Origin: Actinomycetota bacterium
GTDB lineage: Bacteria > Actinomycetota > Thermoleophilia > Gaiellales > Gaiellaceae
Reading direction: 5' to 3'
Length of the DNA stretch: 38,291 nt
Assembly: GCA_005883335.1 (NCBI GenBank)
Contig: VAXM01000073.1
Coordinates: 1-38,291, forward strand
Notes under the pieces: model-generated
Databases searched by the model: none
What the model was told of the DNA's origin: nothing
The model's input: only the letters and a program-made list of their open reading frames with translations
Translations under genes and position numbers: made by a program
In this document: one piece after another, positions 31,093 through 37,404 of the stretch
Layout: every line of letters begins with the position of its first letter
How positions within the stretch are numbered: position 1 is the stretch's first letter

Positions 31093-32440
31093 GCCGCTCT
31101 ACACCGCGGACGAGATGCGCGCGGCCGAGGCGGGCCACGACGTCGAGCAACTGATGGCCCGTGCCGGCCGCGCGGTTGCCGAAGAGGCGATGCGCCGATT
31201 CCCGCAGGCGCGGCGGTTCGTCGCGGTCTGCGGCAGCGGTGCGAACGGCGGCGACGGGCGGATCGCCGTGGACGTCCTGCGCTCCGCCGGGCGGGACGCG
31301 GTCGTCGCCGACGACTTGGCGGGGGCCGATGTGATCGTGGACGCGCTTTTCGGGACCGGCTTCCACGGCGAGCCGCGCGAGGACGCGGCGCGGAAGATCG
31401 AGGCGATCAACGCTGCGGGCGCGCCGGTCGTCGCGGTCGACCTGCCGTCCGGGGTCAACGCGTCTACGGGCGAGGTTGCCGGCGCCTGCGTCGATGCGAC
31501 GCTCTCGGTGACGATGCACGGCCGGAAGGTCGGCCTCGAGGTCGCTCCGGGCCGCTTCCACGCCGGCGAGGTCGTCGTCGCCGACATCGGGCTCGAGCGG
31601 CGCGAGACGGAGCTCCGGCTCGTGACCACAGCGATCCTCGAGCAGGTCCCGCGCAAGCGGCCCGACCAGAACAAGTACTCGGCCGGCACGGTGCTGGTCG
31701 TCGGCGGCTCGCGCGGCTTGACCGGGGCACCGTCGCTCGCCGCCGAGGCGGCCTTCCGCGCGGACGCGGGCTACGTGGCGGTCGCCGTGCCCGACTCGAC
31801 GCTGCCGGTCTTCGAGCAGCGGCTGCTCGAGGCGGTGAAGCTCCCGTGCCCGGAGGACGAGGGCAAGATCTCGCCGCGGGCGATCGAGCCGATCGTCGAG
31901 TTCGCGGGGAAGGCAGGCGCCGTCGCGCTCGGCCCGGGGCTCGGGCGCGGGCCGGGGCCGAAGGAGGTCGTTGCCCGGCTGCTGGCCGAGCTCGAGACGC
32001 CGGTGGTCGTGGACGCCGATGCGCTCTTCGAGCTCGAGCCGTTCGAGCGCTCGGCACCGACGGTCCTGACACCGCACGAGGGCGAGCTCGCGCGCCTGCT
32101 CGGCGAGGAGTCGAGCTGGGTCGCGGCGCACCGGGTCGAAGCCGCGAGGCGGGGAGCGGAGAAGTTCGGCTGCGTCTGCCTGCTGAAGGGCGCCGACACG
32201 CTGATCGCAGAGCCCGCCTCGGGCATCTGGGTCTGCGCCCTCGGCACCCCCGCGCTTGCGACCGCCGGCAGCGGCGACGTCCTCACCGGCGTCGTGTCCG
32301 CGTTCCTCGCGAAAGGGCTCGGCGCCGGACTCGCGGCGGCCGCTGCCGCGGCTGCGTGCCAGCTCGCGTCGAGAGAGATCCCGCAGCGCGGTGCCGTGGC
32401 AAGCGACGTCATTCACGCGCTTCCAGCTGCGTTGAACTAG
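31085..32440 (+). CDS. nnr: bifunctional NAD(P)HX epimerase / ADP-dependent NAD(P)HX dehydratase
   Basis: A metabolite-repair enzyme that reverts hydrated NADH and NADPH. The N-terminal YjeF_N domain (about 1-185) epimerises R- and S-NADHX and shows CGSGANGGDGRIAVDVL and VDLPSGVNASTGEVAG. The C-terminal carbohydrate-kinase-like domain (about 195-451) dehydrates S-NADHX with ADP and shows GTVLVVGGSRGLTGAPSLAAEAA, LTPHEGELARLLG, LLKGADTLIAEP, and ATAGSGDVLTGVVSAFLAKGL. At 451 residues it is slightly shorter than usual because the first domain is compact. The ATG overlaps acpS by 8 bases. Confidence 0.94.
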   Translation: MLEPLYTADEMRAAEAGHDVEQLMARAGRAVAEEAMRRFPQARRFVAVCGSGANGGDGRIAVDVLRSAGRDAVVADDLAGADVIVDALFGTGFHGEPREDAARKIEAINAAGAPVVAVDLPSGVNASTGEVAGACVDATLSVTMHGRKVGLEVAPGRFHAGEVVVADIGLERRETELRLVTTAILEQVPRKRPDQNKYSAGTVLVVGGSRGLTGAPSLAAEAAFRADAGYVAVAVPDSTLPVFEQRLLEAVKLPCPEDEGKISPRAIEPIVEFAGKAGAVALGPGLGRGPGPKEVVARLLAELETPVVVDADALFELEPFERSAPTVLTPHEGELARLLGEESSWVAAHRVEAARRGAEKFGCVCLLKGADTLIAEPASGIWVCALGTPALATAGSGDVLTGVVSAFLAKGLGAGLAAAAAAAACQLASREIPQRGAVASDVIHALPAALN

Positions 32441-32443
32441 GTC

Positions 32444-32490
32444 GGTTCAGTCTGGTCGAACCAGCTGGTTCAGTGCCGCCGAACCAGCTG
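32444..32490. promoter_or_regulatory. operator array: two 23-bp-spaced copies of GGTTCAGT-N6-GAACCAGCTG
   Basis: GGTTCAGT occurs at 32444-32451 and 32467-32474; GAACCAGCTG at 32458-32467 and 32481-32490. The half-sites GGTTC and GAACC alternate in orientation. Between the two units they create a perfect 14-bp palindrome, GAACCAGCTGGTTC (32458-32471). The period is 23 bp, about two helical turns, so dimers would bind on one face. The array covers the -35 region of the promoter whose -10 is TAGCGT at 32492-32497. Confidence 0.75.
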
Positions 32491-32491
32491 C

Positions 32492-32497
32492 TAGCGT
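32492..32497 (+). promoter_or_regulatory. -10 box of the AAA ATPase gene, leaderless start
   Basis: TAGCGT (32492-32497) ends 6 nt before GTG 32504. With a 17-base spacer the -35 would be TTCAGT (32469-32474), which lies inside the palindromic operator. Confidence 0.55.
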
Positions 32498-32503
32498 CTG
32501 GGC

Positions 32504-33637
32504 GTGGCCGACGTCAACCCATTCGTCTACTCGCGACCGCTTGCACCCGAGGACGTGCTCGACCGCGAGCCGGAGATCAGGCAGCTGCTCTCGCTCGCCG
32601 CCGGCGGCCACTACGTGCGTCTCTACGCGCCGCGGCGGTTCGGCAAGACGAGCCTCCTCGGCAAGGCGTTCGCCGAGGCCGAGCGCGGCGGCGAGCTCGT
32701 TCCGGTGCTGGTCGACCTCTACGGCGTGCTCAGCTACGCGGACGTGACGATCCGGATCGAGCGCGCGTATGCGCAGCTGAAAGGGACGATCCGCAAGACG
32801 ATCGAGGCGATCCTCCGCACGACAGGGCTCGGGCTGTCGCTCGGCGCGCCGGGGATCTCCGTCAAGCTCCAGCTCGAGCCGCGCACCGACCCTCTGCCGG
32901 CCCTGCACGCGCTGCTCGACCTCCCGCAGCGCGTCGCCGAGCGCAGCGGCACCCGCGTCTTCGTCGCCCTGGACGAGTTCCAGGACATCGCCAAGGTGCA
33001 GGACTTCGACAAGCTCCTGCGCAGCCACATCCAGCACCAGGGCGAGTCGGCGTCGTACATCTTCTGCGGCTCGGAACCGGGGATGATGCGCGAGCTGTTC
33101 GACGTCAAGGGCCGGCCGCTCTACGGCCAGGCTGAGCCGTTGCGGCTCGGGCGGCTGCCAGACGGCGAGGTCGCGGCCTACATCGCGGAGCGGTTCGCCC
33201 GCACCAAGCGCAGCGCCGACCTCGTCCTCGACGCGCTGCTGGCGACCGCGCGCGGTCATCCTCAGCGGGCGATGCTGCTCGCCCACCGTCTCTGGGACGA
33301 AGTCGGTCCCGGCAAGGCCGCCGACGAAGACGACTGGCAGAACGCGCTCGCCCGGACACGTAACCAGGTCGCGGCGGAATTCGACGCGCTCTGGCGCGGT
33401 CTGGAGGCGAACGAGCAGCGGGCCCTGCGCGCGATCGCGCTCTTCCCCGAGGCGCCCTACGGCGCGCGGGCGCTGGGCGCGGTCGACCTGAAGAAATCCG
33501 GGGCGCACTACGCGGTGCGCTCTCTGCTCGCGAAGGGCGAGCTCGAGGAGGAGAGCGGCCGCACCGTCTTCGTCGATCCGCTCTTCGAGCTCTGGCTGAA
33601 CGACGTCCAGCGAGGACGGGAAGATGCACCGCTCTGA
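32504..33637 (+). CDS. AAA-type ATPase of the archaeal ATPase_2 family
   Basis: A 377-residue P-loop ATPase. Walker A is APRRFGKTS (42-50, Lys48), Walker B VFVALDEFQD (about 152-161), and the sensor strand is YIFCGSEPG (185-193). A C-terminal winged-helix-like segment (about 310-370) has ALRAIALFPEAPYGARAL and a beta wing ending FVDPLFELWL. This is the ATPase_2/STAND-like layout common in archaea and scattered in bacteria, with cellular roles mostly unknown. GTG 32504 lies 6 nt after TAGCGT and an operator array, suggesting tight control. It is inserted between nnr and alr, genes that are usually close together. It overlaps alr by 14 bases, so alr expression depends on it. Confidence 0.83.
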   Translation: MADVNPFVYSRPLAPEDVLDREPEIRQLLSLAAGGHYVRLYAPRRFGKTSLLGKAFAEAERGGELVPVLVDLYGVLSYADVTIRIERAYAQLKGTIRKTIEAILRTTGLGLSLGAPGISVKLQLEPRTDPLPALHALLDLPQRVAERSGTRVFVALDEFQDIAKVQDFDKLLRSHIQHQGESASYIFCGSEPGMMRELFDVKGRPLYGQAEPLRLGRLPDGEVAAYIAERFARTKRSADLVLDALLATARGHPQRAMLLAHRLWDEVGPGKAADEDDWQNALARTRNQVAAEFDALWRGLEANEQRALRAIALFPEAPYGARALGAVDLKKSGAHYAVRSLLAKGELEEESGRTVFVDPLFELWLNDVQRGREDAPL

Positions 33638-34646
33638 GGTGACGGTCGACCTCGGCGCGGTGCGGCGCAACGCGCGCACGTTGCTGCGCGCGCTCGAGGG
33701 CTCGCAGCTCTGGGCGGTCGTGAAGGCGAACGCCTACGGGCACGGCGCAGTCGACGTCGCGGGTGCGGTCGTGGACGAGGGGGCGGGGGCGCTCTGCGTC
33801 GCGACGGTCACGGAAGGCCTCGAGCTGCGCGCGGAGTTCTCGCTGATCCGGATCCTGGTCATGGGGCCGACCGCGTCGAGCCGCGAGATCGCCGAGGCGC
33901 GGGAGGCGAAGCTCGAGCTCGCGGTCTGGGACGAGGAGATTCCCGAGGGCGTGCGGGTGCACCTGAAGCTCGACACGGGGATGGGCCGCTGGGGCCTCGC
34001 GGAGCTGCAGAAGCCCGGGGCGGAGGTGGTCGGCCTGATGACGCACCTCGCGACCGCCGAGAGCGACCCAGACTACGCGGCGAAGCAGATCGAGCTCTTC
34101 CGCACCGTGACCGAGCAGTACTCCGACCTGATGCGCCACGCGGCGAACAGCGCGGCCGCGTTGCGGCTGCCGTCGTCCCGCTTCGACGCGGCGCGCTGCG
34201 GGATCGCGCTCTACGGGCTCTCGCCCTTTGGTGAGGACCCGGCCGCGGACGGGCTCGAGCCTGCGCTCTCCTGGCGTAGCTATCTCGCGCAGGTCAAGCA
34301 GCTGCAGCCGGGAGAGAGCACGGGCTATGGGCGCCGCTTCGTCGCCGAGGAGCCGACCTGGATCGGGATCGTTCCGGTCGGCTACGCGGACGGTTTCCGC
34401 CGCGACCTGACCGGAACGGAGGTGCGGGTGAGCGGCGAGCCGCGGGGTGTGGTGGGGACGATCTCGATGGACGCGTTCGCGGTCGAGCTGGAGCGTGAGG
34501 AGCCGGTCGGCGCGCCGGTCACGATCCTCGGGCAGGGCGTCCTCGCCGAGGAGCACGCGCGTGTCGCGGGGACGATCAACTACGAGCTCGTCTGCGGCAT
34601 CCGCGCGGACCCGAGGCGGGCGCGGAGGGTCGTCGTCGATGCTTGA
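33624..34646 (+). CDS. alr: alanine racemase
   Basis: A PLP enzyme interconverting L- and D-alanine for peptidoglycan. The 340-residue protein is a little shorter than the usual 360-390. The PLP-binding loop VVKANAYGHGA holds the Schiff-base Lys (Lys34 or 35). HLKLDTGMGRWGL, HAANSAA and ARCGIALYGLSPFG follow. The second catalytic residue, Tyr, is in STGYGRRFV. The end has VGYADGFRRDL, GTISMDAFAVEL and the GTINYELVCGI motif. The ATG lies inside the 3' end of the ATPase gene. The nearby murI would supply the other D-amino acid. Confidence 0.95.
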   Translation: MHRSEVTVDLGAVRRNARTLLRALEGSQLWAVVKANAYGHGAVDVAGAVVDEGAGALCVATVTEGLELRAEFSLIRILVMGPTASSREIAEAREAKLELAVWDEEIPEGVRVHLKLDTGMGRWGLAELQKPGAEVVGLMTHLATAESDPDYAAKQIELFRTVTEQYSDLMRHAANSAAALRLPSSRFDAARCGIALYGLSPFGEDPAADGLEPALSWRSYLAQVKQLQPGESTGYGRRFVAEEPTWIGIVPVGYADGFRRDLTGTEVRVSGEPRGVVGTISMDAFAVELEREEPVGAPVTILGQGVLAEEHARVAGTINYELVCGIRADPRRARRVVVDA

Positions 34647-35670
34647 GACCGCGCGCGACGTGCTTGCGGGCGAGGAGGCGTGGGTCGTCGGGGGAGCGGT
34701 CCGCGACGAGCTGCTGGGGCGGGAACTGCTCGACCTCGACATCGCGGTGCGCGACCCGAAGCGCGCGGCCCGCGCCTACGCGAAGCGCTCTGGAGGCGCA
34801 CCCTTCCCGCTCTCGGAGCGGCACGGCGCGTGGCGGGTTGCGCTGGACGCCGGCCGCACCGTTGACTTCACCCCGCTTCCGGGTTCCGTCGAGGACGACC
34901 TGGCGACGCGTGACTTCACGATCAACGCGATCGCGCGCCCGCTGGCCGGCGGGGAGCCGGTTGATCCGTTCGGCGGGGTCGATGATCTCAAGGAGCGGCG
35001 GCTTCGGGCCGTGCGCGGGTCGGTCTTCGAGGACGACCCCCTCCGGCTGCTGCGGGCGGTGCGCCTCGAAGACGAGCTCGACGTCCGCCTCGACGAAGCG
35101 ACGGAGGCACTCGTCCGCGAGCACGCCGCTCTCGTGACGCGGCCGGCGGGCGAACGGATCCTGGCGGAGCTGCGGCGCCTCTCGCCGGGCGGCTACCGGC
35201 GGCTCGACGAGCTCGGCCTGCTCGAGCCGCTGGGCGGGACGATCACCGACCGGCTCGACCGCGTCGACTCGCCCGAGTTCCGGCTCGTCGCGGCGTTCGG
35301 CGACGGGCTGGGGCGCTTCCCGATCTCGAACGAGCTCGGGCGGTACGCGTCCGCGCTGCTCCAAGCCGAGCGGCCCGAGGCGGACCCGCGCTCGATCCAC
35401 CGCTTCCGGCGCGCGACCGAGCCGTGGGCCCTCGACGCGCTCGCGTTCCTCGGCGCTCCGGAGCTGAGTGACGCGGTCGAGGAGGCGCGCCGCAACCAGC
35501 CGGCCGAGCCGCTCCTGCGCGGCGACGAGCTCGGTCTTCCCGCCGGTCCGGAGATCGGCAGGCTGCTCGCCGAGATCGCGGAGGAGCAGGCGGCGGGTAC
35601 GATCGCCACGAAGGAGGAGGCGCTCGAGTATGCAAGACGCAACGCGCGAGCGGTTCGCGAGGACGGCTGA
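34639..35670 (+). CDS. CCA-adding enzyme / poly(A) polymerase family nucleotidyltransferase
   Basis: A 343-residue class II nucleotidyltransferase of the tRNA CCA-adding / poly(A) polymerase family. The head domain carries the G-G-x-V-R motif VVGGAVRDELLGR, the catalytic DLDIAV pair, RDFTINAIA, and the DPLRLLRAVR neck motif. The C-terminal half is a degenerate helical body, richer in Arg/Glu and shorter than in full CCA enzymes (about 400-480 residues). It may therefore be a partial-function enzyme (A-adding or CC-adding) or a poly(A) polymerase. The ATG overlaps alr by 8 bases. Confidence 0.85.
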   Translation: MLETARDVLAGEEAWVVGGAVRDELLGRELLDLDIAVRDPKRAARAYAKRSGGAPFPLSERHGAWRVALDAGRTVDFTPLPGSVEDDLATRDFTINAIARPLAGGEPVDPFGGVDDLKERRLRAVRGSVFEDDPLRLLRAVRLEDELDVRLDEATEALVREHAALVTRPAGERILAELRRLSPGGYRRLDELGLLEPLGGTITDRLDRVDSPEFRLVAAFGDGLGRFPISNELGRYASALLQAERPEADPRSIHRFRRATEPWALDALAFLGAPELSDAVEEARRNQPAEPLLRGDELGLPAGPEIGRLLAEIAEEQAAGTIATKEEALEYARRNARAVREDG

Positions 35671-36331
35671 GCGGGTCGCCGAGCTGCAGGACGCGCGGGC
35701 GGCCTCGCTCGAGCAGGACGTTCTGCGGTTCGTCGCGCCGTCCGGGGACGAGCGCGCGCTCGACTCCGGCACCGGCTCCGGAGCCCTCGCCTTCGCGCTG
35801 GCGCCGCACGTGCGCGAAGTGGTCGGGGTCGACATCGTCCCGGAGCTGCTCGAGCAGGCGCGCAAGCGGGCCGAGCAGCTTCCGAACGTCACGTTCGTCG
35901 AGGGCGACTCGACGAAGCTTCCCTTCGAGTACGGGTCCTTCGACCTCGCGGGGACGTTGCGGACACTCCACCACATCGCCCGCCCCGAGCTGGCGATGGC
36001 CGAGCTCGTCCGCGTGACGCGGCCCCGAGGGCGCGTGCTGGTGATCGACCAGATCGCGCCGGTTGACCCACTCGCGGCCGCCGAGCTGAACCGCTTCGAG
36101 CGCGCGCGCGACCCGTCGCACTCCCGTGCGCTCGCGGACGTCGACCTGCGCGGGCTCTTCGAGTCAAACGGCCTCGTCCTGATCCGGGCCGAGTACGAGC
36201 GCGAGCCGCGCGAGCTCGACGCCTATCTCGACCTCGCCGGCTGCGAAGGCGAAGCCCGTGAGCGCGCGGAGACCCTCGCCCCGCCCGGCTACACCGCCGA
36301 GCTCGGCTGGTACCTGCTCGAGAAGCGCTAG
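35630..36331 (+). CDS. SAM-dependent class I methyltransferase (UbiE/Methyltransf_11 type)
   Basis: A 233-residue Rossmann methyltransferase. Motif I is ALDSGTGSGALAFALAP (about 43-59), with the acidic end of strand 2 in VVGVDIVPELLEQA. Motif II lies around FDLAGTLRTLHHIARPELAMAE, and post-motif VTRPRGRVLVIDQIAP closes the core. The pattern fits small-molecule methylases of the UbiE/Methyltransf_11 group; the substrate is unknown. ATG 35630 lies 41 bases inside the preceding gene, with AAGGAGGAGG upstream and a TACGAT box at 35598, so it may also have an internal promoter. Its TAG shares CTAG with the convergent membrane-protein stop. Confidence 0.85.
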   Translation: MQDATRERFARTAERVAELQDARAASLEQDVLRFVAPSGDERALDSGTGSGALAFALAPHVREVVGVDIVPELLEQARKRAEQLPNVTFVEGDSTKLPFEYGSFDLAGTLRTLHHIARPELAMAELVRVTRPRGRVLVIDQIAPVDPLAAAELNRFERARDPSHSRALADVDLRGLFESNGLVLIRAEYEREPRELDAYLDLAGCEGEARERAETLAPPGYTAELGWYLLEKR

Positions 36332-36753
36332 GCCAACCGGCCGAGGACCCAGCCGAAGAGAGCGTGGCGCCAGGTCGCCTGGGCGAAGGCTCGCGCGTTG
36401 GTGAAGAGCGCAGGGATGCCGGGCTCGCCGCGGGCCGGGTGGTGGCGGTCGATGAAGTAGCAGAGCGGATACAGGGTCAGGTGCTCACCGACCGCGGCGG
36501 CCACCGCGAGCTTGCGGTGATCGACCCGCGCCCTGCGCCGGAGCTCGTGGAAGGCCAGCCCGAAGATCGCGCCGTTCACCGCGTGGATCGCGAACCCCGC
36601 GGCGCGCCAACCGGGGCCGCGCGTGACCGTCTTGCCGAGCAGCGCGATGTCCGAGTAGTCACAGCGGAAGAGCCGCTGGTCGAGCGGCTCCTGCAGGCCC
36701 CAGACCGTCGCGGCGATCACGCCCGCAACTGCGGCCTGCGCGCGCTCAGTCAC
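36328..36753 (-). CDS. small membrane protein of unknown function
   Basis: A 141-residue protein that I do not recognise. Three to four hydrophobic segments can be read: VAGVIAATVWGLQ, GFAIHAVNGAIFGLAFHEL, KLAVAAAVGEHLTLYPLCYFI, and a weak one at the C-terminus ending ALFGWVLGRLA. Several His residues (AIHAV, AFHEL, GEHLTLY, DRHHPA, WRHA) lie in or near the helices. The GTG start is 7 bases before the stop codon of the selenoprotein-like gene (8-base overlap), so the two are translationally linked and may work together. Confidence 0.65.
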   Translation of the reverse strand: MTERAQAAVAGVIAATVWGLQEPLDQRLFRCDYSDIALLGKTVTRGPGWRAAGFAIHAVNGAIFGLAFHELRRRARVDHRKLAVAAAVGEHLTLYPLCYFIDRHHPARGEPGIPALFTNARAFAQATWRHALFGWVLGRLA

Positions 36754-36964
36754 GCAACGCCGAGAGAACCTCGCCGTCGTCCGGGAAGCGGCCGGTCTCC
36801 CGTTTCGAGTAGACGAGCCGCCCGTCCGCGAGAACGTCGAACTGGCCCTTGCCGCCCGGAATCGCCTCGGCGTCGAAGCCTTCTCCGCTCAGCTCGGCCG
36901 CGAGACTCGCGGCCCGCGTGTCGTAGCCGCTTCAGGTCGGGCAGTAGTGGATCTCGACGTGCAC
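36746..36964 (-). CDS. SelW/Rdx-family selenoprotein candidate with in-frame UGA (CxxU)
   Basis: Reading from GTG 36964 and passing one TGA (36934-36932) gives a 72-residue protein with a complete Rdx (SelW/SelT/SelH) pattern. HVEIHYCPT-U-SGYDTRAASLAAEL is followed by EAIPGGKGQFDVLADGRLV and YSKRETGRFPDDGEVLSALRD. The TGA is at the place of the second Cys of the CxxC redox motif (Cys8, residue 11), the site that is Sec in SelW-type selenoproteins. The frame is otherwise open to TGA 36748-36746, and the conserved G-x-F-V-G block and 'RFP' end are present. A perfect hairpin begins 17 bases after the UGA. TAGGAT lies 8 nt before the GTG. A point mutation or error of TGC/TGT to TGA is the alternative. 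Confidence 0.72.
36896..36914 (-). promoter_or_regulatory. candidate bacterial SECIS hairpin
   Basis: On the minus strand GGCCGCGA (36914-36907) pairs perfectly with TCGCGGCC (36903-36896), leaving GUC as minimal loop or AGUCU as a 5-base loop. The loop begins about 24 bases after the UGA. From memory, bacterial SECIS elements place an apical loop roughly 16-37 bases downstream of UGA, with a G in its first two positions; the E. coli fdhF loop is AGGUCU. The fit is good, but the codons for Ala-Ala-Ser-Leu-Ala-Ala could also produce it. Confidence 0.55.
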
Positions 36965-36972
36965 GCGGTTCG

Positions 36973-36978
36973 ATCCTA
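36973..36978 (-). promoter_or_regulatory. -10 box of the selenoprotein candidate
   Basis: On the minus strand TAGGAT (36978-36973) ends 8 nt before GTG 36964. Its TAG is also the stop codon of the upstream marR gene, so the match may be partly coincidental. Confidence 0.4.
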
Positions 36979-37392
36979 GCCCGCGGTGACGCGGCCGCGG
37001 AGGCTCTCGAAGGCGTCCAGGAGGGCCTGCCGCTCGGTTTCGTTGCTCGTGAACGTCGACGCCAGCCGCCGCTCGCCCTCGGCCGAGAGCCGGAGGTAGG
37101 CGATCCGCCCGTCGACCGACGAGCGCTCCCGCTCGACGAGCCCGATCTCCTCCGCGCGGCGGACGAGCTCGGTGACGGTGCTCTGAGCGAGCTGCAGGCG
37201 GTCGGCCAGCTCCGTCACCGTCGACTGCTCCGAGTGGTCGGCCGCGCCCTTGATCATCAGCAGCAGCAGGTAACGCTGCGGCGTCAGCCCTGCCGCGCGC
37301 GCGTTGCGCTCCGTGATCCGCAGGAACCGGCGCAGGGCGGCCCGGAACTCGGCTACGCGCGCGACTTCCTCGGCTGAGAACGGCTCGCTGAT
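36976..37392 (-). CDS. MarR-family transcriptional regulator, possible AUC start
   Basis: A winged-helix repressor/activator. The reading frame covers the full MarR layout: an N-terminal dimerisation helix (EEVARVAEFRAALRRFLRIT), GLTPQRYLLLLMIKGA, and the HTH TVTELADRLQLAQSTVTELVRRAEEIGL. The wing VERERSSVDGRIAYLRLSAEG and the C-terminal helix follow. The only canonical start, ATG 37257, would drop the first 45 residues needed for the dimer. Between the in-frame TAG at 37404 and that ATG no ATG, GTG or TTG exists. ATC at 37392 lies 6 nt after TAGACT and would give a normal 138-residue MarR. It follows the SDR gene on the same strand and precedes the selenoprotein candidate. Confidence 0.78.
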   Translation of the reverse strand: MSEPFSAEEVARVAEFRAALRRFLRITERNARAAGLTPQRYLLLLMIKGAADHSEQSTVTELADRLQLAQSTVTELVRRAEEIGLVERERSSVDGRIAYLRLSAEGERRLASTFTSNETERQALLDAFESLRGRVTAG

Positions 37393-37398
37393 GGCGAG

Positions 37399-37404
37399 AG
37401 TCTA
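37399..37404 (-). promoter_or_regulatory. possible -10 box of marR
   Basis: On the minus strand TAGACT (37404-37399) ends 6 nt before ATC 37392. The TAG is also the stop codon of the SDR gene. Confidence 0.4.
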
